From positions 1 through 22,799 of IMG/VR virus record IMGVR_UViG_3300032088_000097: a stretch of DNA of 22,799 bases, one strand, 5' to 3'. Below, piece after piece: positions 7,073-14,140 of the stretch. Numbering within the stretch: the first letter of the stretch is position 1; each line of letters begins with the position of its first letter. Below the pieces are notes generated by a model. The model was given only the letters and a program-made list of their open reading frames with translations. It was not told the DNA's origin and searched no databases. Position numbers and translations under genes: made by a program. This DNA comes from a virus.

Positions 7073-8992
7073 TTGACCATCTCGCTCCATGAATCTGCCA
7101 TGCGTTATGCAGATCTCGGTTACCCCGTATTTCCCTGTGTGCCGGGACGTAAAGAGCCTTTGTGCGGCAACGGTTGTCTAGATGCCACCACCGATCTTGA
7201 CCAAGTCGATCTCTGGTGGACGCAGCGACCCAACGCGAATGTCGGAATCGCCACGGAAGGCTTGTTAGTGATTGATGTCGATCACGGATCAAAGTGGCTT
7301 GAAAATGAGGAAGATCGATTGCTTGACCTTGCGATGGCACCACTCTCTCTCACTGCCAGAGAAGGACAACAGTACTTTTTTAGACCGCCGGGCGGCGAGG
7401 CGTTTCGTAACACCGCCGGGATGCTCGCCGAAAAGGTCGATACTCGCGCCGATGGCGGCTATGTCGTCGCGCCACCATCGGTTCTTGAGGGTAATCGCCG
7501 CTATCGCTGGGCCAAAGGCATGGAGCTTGATGTGGTACCGAGCGAATTACCTGAGGCTCCATCGTGGTTGATCGAACAGCTGCAACAACGTGTTGCCTCC
7601 AACAATTCGGTTTCAGGTGATCGTGATGCGTGCACCGGCGGTGAGGCCAATCCAATCCCCAGCGGCCAGCGTAACGCAACGCTTGCAAGACTTGCTGGTG
7701 TGATGCGTCGGTCTGGTATGTCGCGACAGGAGATCGCCGCGGCCCTAGAGGCGACCAATCGTCTGCGTTGCAATCCGCCTGTCGATACTCGCGAAGTAGA
7801 AAGAATCGCAGAGAGCATTTCTCGGTATCGGCCGGACGACATCACCGTCGCGTTGATGGAGAATCACTGGGAGCAATTCATCAAGCAACCCGGTGAATCT
7901 CTTTTTCAACCGATCACATCGGCTCAGCTTGATGCTGAAACCTACGAATTGAATTACCTGGTCAACGGTGTTCTCGTACGGGGCCAACCTGGGGTGGTTG
8001 CTGGACCCAAAAAGACTCTTAAAACCAACATCAGCGTCGACCTGGCGCTGTCACTCTCGGAAGGTTGTGAATTCCTCGGTCGTTTCGACGTGCCCCTGGC
8101 GACCCGTGTCGGGATCATGTCGGGGGAGTCGGGTGCGGCAACGCTGCAAGAGACGGCCAGGCGTGTTGCCAAGGCCAAAGGTTTGCAATTATCGGCATGC
8201 TCGAATCTTGTCTGGTGTTTCGATGTGCCCCAGCTCGGCGACCAGACACATATCGAAGCGCTCGGGAAGATGATTGAAAAGCACGAGCTGGAAGTGCTGA
8301 TCCTCGATCCCACCTACCTGATGATGTTGGGAATCGGAAACGACGCCGGCAATCTGTTCATCGTTGGCGCGTTGCTCAAATCACTCGGTGAATTGGCCCA
8401 AAAAACCGGATGCACACCGCTGCTATGCCACCACCTGAAAAAGAGTGTCGCAGAGCCCTACGAGCCCGCTGAGCTGGAAAACATCGCATGGGCGGGGTTT
8501 CAGGAGTTCGTGCGGCAGTGGATCTTGCTCAACCGCAGAGTCAAATACGACCCCGATCAAGGCGGTCATCACGAGCTCTGGATGGGCGTGGGCGGCTCTG
8601 CCGGCCACAGCGGTTTGTGGGGCATCGACGTTGATGAGGGCGTGCGTGACGAACCTGGCGGACGGCGTTGGGACGTGACAACTCTGGAAGCCAGCGAAGC
8701 CTATCAGCACCGTGACGCCCATGAGGAGCAGCGCAACGAGCAACGCAAGGAATCCCGTGCAGAACGCAAACACCAGAAAGAGCGAGCGGCGCTACTTCAT
8801 TCGTTAACCGAATTTCCGACCGGCGAGACTAGTCGTGTGATTCGTGAAGCTGCCGGCATAAGCGGTAGCCGATTCAAGGACCTAATCGAGGAGCTCATTG
8901 ATGATGGACTGGCACAAAATCGTGAGATCACAAAGGCGAATGGACAAAAATATGAGGGCTTCATCATCAGTGGGACCGAGCTGTCCCAGTGA
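7073..8992 (+). CDS. Primase-polymerase fused to AAA_25-type ATPase/helicase
   Basis: This 639-residue protein uses a TTG start at 7073, with AAGGAG at 7058-7063 at ideal spacing. The open frame extends back to 6572 but there it only shadows the helicase gene. Domains: a prim-pol (about 5-150) with GYPVFPC, the metal-binding LLVIDVD (D68, D70) and GGYVVAPPS; a PriCT-like helical domain (about 197-252); an ATPase (about 290-520) with P-loop GPKKTLKTN (311-319), in which the usual second Gly is Leu, and Walker B VLILDP (408-413). A charged coiled coil (about 545-580) and a small winged-helix-like end follow. It probably primes and unwinds at the phage origin. The iteron-like array begins in its last codons. 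Confidence 0.85.
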   Translation: MTISLHESAMRYADLGYPVFPCVPGRKEPLCGNGCLDATTDLDQVDLWWTQRPNANVGIATEGLLVIDVDHGSKWLENEEDRLLDLAMAPLSLTAREGQQYFFRPPGGEAFRNTAGMLAEKVDTRADGGYVVAPPSVLEGNRRYRWAKGMELDVVPSELPEAPSWLIEQLQQRVASNNSVSGDRDACTGGEANPIPSGQRNATLARLAGVMRRSGMSRQEIAAALEATNRLRCNPPVDTREVERIAESISRYRPDDITVALMENHWEQFIKQPGESLFQPITSAQLDAETYELNYLVNGVLVRGQPGVVAGPKKTLKTNISVDLALSLSEGCEFLGRFDVPLATRVGIMSGESGAATLQETARRVAKAKGLQLSACSNLVWCFDVPQLGDQTHIEALGKMIEKHELEVLILDPTYLMMLGIGNDAGNLFIVGALLKSLGELAQKTGCTPLLCHHLKKSVAEPYEPAELENIAWAGFQEFVRQWILLNRRVKYDPDQGGHHELWMGVGGSAGHSGLWGIDVDEGVRDEPGGRRWDVTTLEASEAYQHRDAHEEQRNEQRKESRAERKHQKERAALLHSLTEFPTGETSRVIREAAGISGSRFKDLIEELIDDGLAQNREITKANGQKYEGFIISGTELSQ

Positions 8993-9208
8993 TTCCCAGT
9001 GCGGCAAGCGAATCAGTGGGACAAGGCAGTCCCACTGTTTCCCACTGTTAAGATAGGTTCACTGGGACCACTGGGACTCAGTGGGACAAAACGTCTGTCC
9101 CAGTGCTGAGCACACCAGTGGGACTAGGCCCCTATAGGGGGCCGTCCCACTGATGTGCGATGTGTGATCGAATCCCACCGATGTGTCCCAGTGAAATCTG
9201 TCCCAGTG
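8968..9208. repeat. Iteron-like array of 14 copies of a 9-base motif, candidate origin
   Basis: The motif CA(G/C)TGGGAC, or its reverse complement, occurs at 8968, 8983, 9014, 9029, 9060, 9069, 9079, 9097, 9116, 9144, 9185 and 9200. One-mismatch copies lie at 8993 and 9039. Both orientations are present and many are separated by about 10 or 21 bases, that is, by helical turns. The array starts in the last codons of the primase/helicase gene and runs through the gene-free stretch. This layout matches origin iterons next to an initiator gene, or a multi-site operator. The repeats are directly visible; their role is inference. CRISPR is excluded because the units are short and occur in both orientations. 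Confidence 0.85.
9116..9152. promoter_or_regulatory. Long near-perfect hairpin inside the repeat array
   Basis: CAGTGGGAC at 9116-9124 pairs with GTCCCACTG at 9144-9152. Inside lies GGCCCC (9127-9132), TATA, then GGGGGCC (9137-9143). The result is about 15 base pairs in 37 bases with small bulges. No T-tract follows, so it does not look like an intrinsic terminator. A cruciform or nicking/initiation structure, or a dimer site for the repeat-binding protein, fits better. Confidence 0.7.
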
Positions 9209-9399
9209 ACGAACGTGCCCGACGCAACGGACCAAAGTGCCGCAATGGCATCCTCCAGAAAAAGATTAGGTACTTCCCGGCGTATGTCGTGATATCAGGC
9301 CCACGGGAACAGCAGCATTGTCAGTCAGAGTTTGTTTGAGTCCGAATGGACATTCAAACTGTTGAAAAGAAACAGTAACCCAGCCAACCGCACACCCAC

Positions 9400-9425
9400 C
9401 CAACCACCCAACCACCGACCGAACC
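9400..9425 (+). repeat. C-rich, G-poor leader element, copy 2
   Basis: CCAACCACCCAACCAC at 9400-9415 is identical to 219-234 and the next ten bases are similar. It lies 38-64 bases before the methyltransferase ATG. Read in the methyltransferase frame it encodes TQPPNHRPN, close to NQPPNHGRN of the first leader peptide. The frame is open back to a TTG at 9332, so an upstream start cannot be excluded. Confidence 0.5.
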
Positions 9426-9463
9426 CCTTCCGTTTCTCTACTCGCCTTGGAAGGGCTTTACGC

Positions 9464-10771
9464 ATGCAGGTCGAAATGTGGTCGCTTGATCGAATCAAGC
9501 CGTACGAAAACAACCCCCGTATCAACGATGCCGCGGTAGACCCGGTCGTTCAGAGTATCAACGAATTCGGTTTCCGGCAGCCGATTGTGGTCGACGCCGA
9601 TGGTGTGATCATTGTTGGTCACACCAGGTGGCAGGCCGCGACAAAGCTTGGCCTTGAGAAAGTGCCGGTGCACATCGCCACGGATCTGTCGCCCGATGCG
9701 ATCAAGGCTTACCGCATCGCTGATAACCGAACCGGCGAAAACGCTCAGTGGGACTACGAACTGTTGCCGATTGAAATTGGCGACCTGCAATCTAGCGGTT
9801 TCGATTGTGAGCTGCTTGGGTTCAACGGCGATGAGCTGGCAAAACTACTCGAGCCAGACATGCAAGCTGGCCTCACCGATCCCGACGATGTCCCGGAGCC
9901 GCCGGACGATCCCGTTACACAGCCGGGTGATCTTTGGATCCTCGGCGAGCATCGCCTGCTCTGTGGCGACTCGTCCAAACCGGAAGATGTGGACCGCCTG
10001 CTTGATGGTGCGGCGATCCATCTTGTGAATACCGATCCCCCGTACAACGTGAAGGTAGAGCCACGAAGCAAAAACGCAATCGCCGCGGGGAACAGCTCGT
10101 TTGCCGGCACCGGAAAGAAGTCCAGTACGTCGCAGAAGATGCGAGCCAAAGATCGGCCTCTCACTAACGACTTCGTTTCTGACGAGGAATTTGATCGCTT
10201 ACTTGGTGCGTGGTTTGGCAACATCGCACGCGTGCTGGAGCCCGGTCGTAGCTTCTATATCTGGGGAGGCTTTTCGAACATTCAAAACTATCCACCGGTC
10301 CTTTCCTCGTGTGGCCTCTATTTTTCGCAGGCCATTATCTGGGACAAAATGCATCCGGTTTTGACGCGAAAAGACTACATGGGCGCTCACGAGTGGGCAT
10401 TCTACGGATGGAAGGAAGGGGCTGGTCACAAGTTCTTCGGCCCTAACAACGCGACCGACCTGTGGCACGTGAAAAAGATCCCGCCGCAGCAGCTTGAACA
10501 TCTCACGGGCAAGCCGGCCGAACTCGCTGTCATTGCGATGCAGAACTCGTCTCTTAAAGGCGAAAACGTGCTGGATCTCTTTGGTGGCAGCGGCTCAACA
10601 TTGATCGGCGCCGAGCAGACCGGGCGACGTGCGTTCCTGATGGAACTGGACGCTCCTTACTGTGACGTGATCGTTGATCGATACCAACGCTTCACTGGCA
10701 AGCCGGCTGTGCTCGAGCGAACCGGCCAGTCGCCGATCCCGATCGGTAAGCGTGAGGAAGCGATGCGATGA
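9464..10771 (+). CDS. ParB-domain DNA methyltransferase
   Basis: This 435-residue protein starts at the ATG at 9464, preceded by GGAAGGG. The N-terminus (about 1-130) is a ParB/Srx-like domain: IKPYENNPRIND, then GFRQPIVVDADGVIIVGHTRW with the GHTR motif at 52-55. The C-terminal part is an N4/N6 amino-methyltransferase with the catalytic DPPY at 191-194 before the SAM-binding FGGSGS at 373-378; a typical HLTGKPAEL precedes it (346-354). This motif order is that of beta-class enzymes. No restriction endonuclease is adjacent, so it is a solitary phage methylase. It may protect phage DNA from host restriction or mark it for packaging or regulation. The target sequence cannot be read from the protein. 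Confidence 0.9.
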   Translation: MQVEMWSLDRIKPYENNPRINDAAVDPVVQSINEFGFRQPIVVDADGVIIVGHTRWQAATKLGLEKVPVHIATDLSPDAIKAYRIADNRTGENAQWDYELLPIEIGDLQSSGFDCELLGFNGDELAKLLEPDMQAGLTDPDDVPEPPDDPVTQPGDLWILGEHRLLCGDSSKPEDVDRLLDGAAIHLVNTDPPYNVKVEPRSKNAIAAGNSSFAGTGKKSSTSQKMRAKDRPLTNDFVSDEEFDRLLGAWFGNIARVLEPGRSFYIWGGFSNIQNYPPVLSSCGLYFSQAIIWDKMHPVLTRKDYMGAHEWAFYGWKEGAGHKFFGPNNATDLWHVKKIPPQQLEHLTGKPAELAVIAMQNSSLKGENVLDLFGGSGSTLIGAEQTGRRAFLMELDAPYCDVIVDRYQRFTGKPAVLERTGQSPIPIGKREEAMR

Positions 10772-10929
10772 GAGGCAAATCGCCACGTGTTCGATCGTGT
10801 CGGCGTCTGTGCAGTAGTCGTCAAAACGGTCTAGCACTGCAACAGGACGCGACAGTGGGCAAGGGTGTGGCCATAACGGGAGAATGCCGGCAGTTTCTTA
10901 CCGGCGTCTGGGTGTGGTCGCTGATTCTT

Positions 10930-11172
10930 CTACAGGATCTCGCCAAGGTTGCTCTTGCGAATCGCTTCGATCGCTTCTACGGCGATCAGGTGCTCTTCAA
11001 GAAGCGGGCCGCCGGTGGGCTTTGCCTTGGTGTCGGCAGCCTCGAGGGATTCGGCCAATTCGTAAAGGCCGTCCATCGCTTGGTAGTAAGCCTGTCGAAT
11101 CCGCTGGTACTTGTCGGCGTCGAGATTGGAAAGAACCTGGCGGAGGTCGGTGGTTTTTTGCGTGTTAGTCAT
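10930..11172 (-). CDS. Small hypothetical protein, the only minus-strand gene
   Basis: This 80-residue protein is read on the minus strand from an ATG at 11172. The frame extends 23 codons upstream, but that part looks non-coding. The protein is helical and acidic-amphipathic (DLRQVLSNLDADKYQRIRQA, then AMDGLYELAESLEAADTK and EEHLIAVEAIEAIRK). I prefer it over the overlapping plus-strand frame (10768-11214), whose Gly/Val-rich translation looks like a reverse shadow. No family is recognised. It faces away from the packaging operon and may have its own promoter in 11173-11301. Bases 10772-10929, just downstream of its stop, hold no gene; they contain a small GCCGG/CCGGC inverted repeat near 10885-10904. 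Confidence 0.62.
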   Translation of the reverse strand: MTNTQKTTDLRQVLSNLDADKYQRIRQAYYQAMDGLYELAESLEAADTKAKPTGGPLLEEHLIAVEAIEAIRKSNLGEIL

Positions 11173-11228
11173 GGCTCTGGTTTCTGTGTGGGCCGGATTG
11201 TTGTTCGCATATGACACACAGAGCCATG
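11170..11228. promoter_or_regulatory. Inverted repeat in the divergent intergenic region
   Basis: CATGGCTCTG at 11170-11179 is exactly complementary to CAGAGCCATG at 11219-11228. TGTGTG (11185-11190) and CACACA (11215-11220) lie within the same span. The left arm covers the start codon of the minus-strand gene. The site lies between divergent genes, so an operator is possible; a chance 10-base match cannot be excluded. Confidence 0.4.
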
Positions 11229-11301
11229 CGTGGCGAACCAAAGCAAGTTAACTCTGGCAAGTTATCCCAGAAGTTCTCAAAAGAGGTAGGGAGGCCTTTC
11301 A

Positions 11302-11505
11302 ATGAGCGAGAACCAGTCGGTCGATCCGACCCAGCTTTCGGCCGAGCAGCTGGCGAAGTTGCTTTCAGCCGCATACGGAAAACAGATCGATTCTGAAAAG
11401 ATTAAGTCGGATGTCGATAACGGTGCGCCAGTGAATTCTGACCGAACCATCAATCTGGCTCACTATACCGCGTGGCAGATCAAGGAGATGGGCCGTGGCA
11501 ACTGA
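11302..11505 (+). CDS. Small protein resembling the terminase N-terminal domain
   Basis: This 67-residue protein has a good ribosome binding site (GGGAGG, 7 bases before ATG). Its sequence parallels the first 60 residues of the terminase that follows. LAKLLSAAYG, a SEKI stretch and INLAHYTAW match LCRLLNSTPLG, SERQI and VDLLRYCAW at equivalent spacing. I infer a duplicated small helical, possibly DNA-binding, domain. Its position directly before the large terminase is where the small terminase subunit is usually encoded, so a role in DNA recognition for packaging is reasonable but unproven. The end overlaps the terminase start by 11 bases. Confidence 0.75.
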   Translation: MSENQSVDPTQLSAEQLAKLLSAAYGKQIDSEKIKSDVDNGAPVNSDRTINLAHYTAWQIKEMGRGN

Positions 11506-13768
11506 CCCCCGCAAGATGCGTCCCGGTGAATTGTGCCGGTTGCTGAATTCAACGCCACTAGGAGAGGTGACCAGTGAGCGACAGATTTATCGGCACAGGC
11601 AGCGTGCCGGTAATCGAATCGGTCAAGGAAGTAACGTCGACCTGCTTCGCTACTGCGCGTGGCTGCACGAAACGCGTCACGCGCCGAAAGCGGTGTCTGA
11701 GGGTGATCCGTATGAGCGGATGAAAGAGTCAGCTCGAGCCCGCAATGCGGCCCTGGCACTCGCCGGTCGCGACATCGGGGAAATGCCAGAGGTCGCCAAC
11801 CCAGACCGGAAAGATCAAGCTTCGCGTGATTTTCGCTACTTCTGCGAAAGCTATTTCCCTCTGACTTTCCACCTTGCTTGGTCCGCGGACCACTTGAAAG
11901 TCATCGATAAGATCCAGCGTGCTGTGGTCGATGGCGGATTGTTTGCACTCGCGATGGCACGAGGGTCCGGCAAGTCCTCCATTGCCGAGATTGCTTGTAT
12001 CTGGGCCGTGCTTTACGGCCATCGAGAGTTCGTTTGCCTGATCGGTAGTGATGAGGGCCATGCCTGCGACATGCTCGATTCGATCAAGACAGAACTCGAC
12101 AGCAACGAACACCTGCTGGCTGACTTTCCCGAGGTTTGTTTTCCGATCCAGGCACTTGACGGGATCTCCAACCGCGCCAACGGGCAGCTGTACCAAGGGC
12201 AACGAACTCAAATTGGATGGACCGCGAAAGAGATCGTGCTGCCGACGGTCAAAGAGAGTGCATCAAGCGGCGCGATCATCAAGGTTGCGGGTCTGACTGG
12301 ACGTATCCGTGGGATGAAATTCAAACGGCCTGATGGGCGAACAGTCCGGCCGAGTCTGGTTGTCCTCGACGATCCCCAGACCGATGAATCTGCTCGTTCG
12401 CTTTCCCAGTGTGCCAACCGCGAGGCGATCCTTGCTGGTGCGGTTTTGGGATTAGCGGGTCCGGGCAAGAAGATCTCCGGCATCATGCCGTGCACCGTTA
12501 TTCGGCCAGGCGACATGGCCGACAACATCCTCGATCGTGACAAGCACCCGGAATGGAACGGCGAGCGGACGCGGATGGTGAATTCATTCCCGACCAACGA
12601 AACCCTTTGGACCCGATACGCCGAGATCCGCGCCGAAGGGCTGCGAACTGGCGATGGCGGAGCGGCAGGAACCGAGTTCTATCGTCAAAACCGCACCGCG
12701 ATGGACGAAGGCTCTGATGTTTCGTGGAAAGACCGATTCAACCACGACGAGCTTTCGGCGATTCAGCATGCAATGAATCTCAAGCTGCAAGACGAAGCTG
12801 CGTTTTTCGCTGAGTATCAGAACGAGCCTCTCCCCGAAGAACGTGTCGATGAAGACCAACTCACTGCCGAGCAGGTCGCCGCCAAGATCAACCGCATCGA
12901 GCGATGTACGGTCCCTATGGCTGCGAATCACCTCAGCGCGTTTATCGATATCCAGCAGAAACTACTGTTCTACGTCGTGGTGGCTTGGGAGGATGACTTC
13001 ACGGGCTACGTCGTTGACTACGGCACTTACCCCGATCAGAAGCGGGGCTACTTCACCCTGCGTGATTCCCGGCACACTCTCGCCGGTGCGGCTGCTGGAT
13101 CCGGACTCGAAGGATCGATTTACGCTGGCTTGGAAGCGTTAACAAACGATCTTCTTGGACGAGAGTGGCAGCGTGACGATGGTGCAGCAATGAAGATTGG
13201 TCGCTGTCTGATCGACGCCAACTGGGGACATTCAACCAACGTGGTTTACCAGTTCTGCCGCCAAAGTCCGCACTCGGCGATTCTATTGCCATCTCACGGC
13301 CGATTCGTTGGTGCTTCGACGATTCCATTCAGCGAATACAAACGCCGACCAGGGGATCGTGTTGGCCTGAACTGGCGTGTGCCGAGCATTCGTGGCAAAC
13401 GTGCGATTCGCCACGTGATCTATGACACCAACTGGTGGAAGTCTTTTACCCACGCTCGTCTCGGTGTCGCCATGGGCGATCGTGGCTGTCTGTCCATCTT
13501 TGGCGATCGGCCGGATGCACACCGCATGTTCGCCGAACAAGTCACCGCAGAATACTTCATTCGCACCGAAGGCCGTGGCCGAACTGTCGACGAATGGAAA
13601 GCTCGCCCAGAGCAACCAGATAACCACTGGCTCGATTGTCTCGTTGGATGTGCAGTTGGCGCATCGATGCAAGGGGCATTGCTGTTTGGAACCGACATCC
13701 CGTCTGCTCGGCAAAGTCCTCGCCTAAGCTTCAATGAACTTCAGAAACAGAAGCGTCGTGATCAGTAG
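11495..13768 (+). CDS. Terminase large subunit, GpA-like (ATPase and nuclease)
   Basis: This 757-residue protein starts at GTG 11495, with AAGGAG 7 bases upstream inside the previous gene. Residues 1-60 are a small helical domain shared with the preceding protein. The ATPase has Walker A ARGSGKSS (155-162) and Walker B LVVLDD (288-293), followed by a coupling motif-like stretch. The nuclease part shows spaced acidic residues expected of an RNase H-like fold: AFIDIQ (D485), CLIDANWG (D574) and HWLDCLVG near 710. Length and arrangement fit lambda GpA-type terminases (pfam05876) rather than the shorter Terminase_6 group. It packages phage DNA into proheads through the portal. The GpA type predicts cohesive or site-specific ends, which is an inference from the family. 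Confidence 0.88.
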   Translation: MATDPRKMRPGELCRLLNSTPLGEVTSERQIYRHRQRAGNRIGQGSNVDLLRYCAWLHETRHAPKAVSEGDPYERMKESARARNAALALAGRDIGEMPEVANPDRKDQASRDFRYFCESYFPLTFHLAWSADHLKVIDKIQRAVVDGGLFALAMARGSGKSSIAEIACIWAVLYGHREFVCLIGSDEGHACDMLDSIKTELDSNEHLLADFPEVCFPIQALDGISNRANGQLYQGQRTQIGWTAKEIVLPTVKESASSGAIIKVAGLTGRIRGMKFKRPDGRTVRPSLVVLDDPQTDESARSLSQCANREAILAGAVLGLAGPGKKISGIMPCTVIRPGDMADNILDRDKHPEWNGERTRMVNSFPTNETLWTRYAEIRAEGLRTGDGGAAGTEFYRQNRTAMDEGSDVSWKDRFNHDELSAIQHAMNLKLQDEAAFFAEYQNEPLPEERVDEDQLTAEQVAAKINRIERCTVPMAANHLSAFIDIQQKLLFYVVVAWEDDFTGYVVDYGTYPDQKRGYFTLRDSRHTLAGAAAGSGLEGSIYAGLEALTNDLLGREWQRDDGAAMKIGRCLIDANWGHSTNVVYQFCRQSPHSAILLPSHGRFVGASTIPFSEYKRRPGDRVGLNWRVPSIRGKRAIRHVIYDTNWWKSFTHARLGVAMGDRGCLSIFGDRPDAHRMFAEQVTAEYFIRTEGRGRTVDEWKARPEQPDNHWLDCLVGCAVGASMQGALLFGTDIPSARQSPRLSFNELQKQKRRDQ

Positions 13769-13883
13769 TGTGAACTCTGGAGGTAGAAGCTTCGGTGATT
13801 TCTGGTTTTTTTTCTTTATACCCAACCAAAACTCGTGTGACTCGCTTTCTTAAATAGGTAGAGGCAACCAAGACGGGTCAAGA

Positions 13884-14081
13884 ATGAGCGGCGATCTACA
13901 AAAAACGATTGAAGAAAACGCCAAAGCACCAGCGAAGGCCTCGGGTGATGCTGGGTCGATCGAGCAACACAAGTTGTCCGAGCAGATTGTCGCCGATAAG
14001 CACCTCGCATCCAAGGATGCCGTGAGTCATAAGTCGCGCGGTCTGCGTTTCAACAAGCTGGTTCCCCCGGGAACGGTTTAA
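13884..14081 (+). CDS. Small protein at the gpW position, head-tail joining candidate
   Basis: This 65-residue protein is acidic at the start and basic at the end (MSGDLQKTIEENAKAPAKAS, then RGLRFNKLVPPGTV). It sits between terminase and portal, where lambda encodes gpW (68 residues), and has the same size. I see no sequence match to gpW that I would stand on, so the call rests on position and length. The ribosome binding site is weak (AAGACGGG about 7 bases before the ATG). The 115-base gap before it contains an unusual T-rich run (13805-13820) and TTAAAT, possibly a promoter. Confidence 0.65.
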   Translation: MSGDLQKTIEENAKAPAKASGDAGSIEQHKLSEQIVADKHLASKDAVSHKSRGLRFNKLVPPGTV

Positions 14082-14140
14082 GCTCACTTTCTTCTCTTTA
14101 CGTGGGGCTGTCGGGTAGCAACGAACGGAAACAAGGCGGG

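Larger units (their letters stand above)
8993..9463. other. Gene-free 471-base region: repeats, hairpins and C-rich leader
   Basis: No credible ORF is seen here on either strand. Bases 8993-9208 hold the iteron-like array and 9209-9333 show nothing I recognise. Bases 9334-9359 form a second hairpin: GTTTGAGTCC pairs with GGAC then TCAAAC, with a GAAT loop and a two-base bulge. Bases 9376-9430 are strongly C-rich and G-poor, and hold the second copy of the leader element. The methyltransferase ribosome binding site follows. Confidence 0.7.

Noticed and set aside
9116-9152. Intrinsic terminator
   Set aside because: The stem is strong but no run of T follows on either strand, and its outer arms are copies of the local repeat.
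8968-9208. CRISPR array
   Set aside because: The repeated units are only 9 bases, occur in both orientations and have intervals of 0 to about 32 bases; there is no regular repeat-spacer pattern and no cas gene nearby.
10768-11214. 148-codon plus-strand ORF over the minus-strand gene
   Set aside because: The translation is Gly/Val/Leu-rich with no family features; the opposite strand gives a well-formed helical, charged protein.
14102-14140. GTG start for the portal gene
   Set aside because: No ribosome binding site precedes it; ATG 14141 follows AAGGCGGG.
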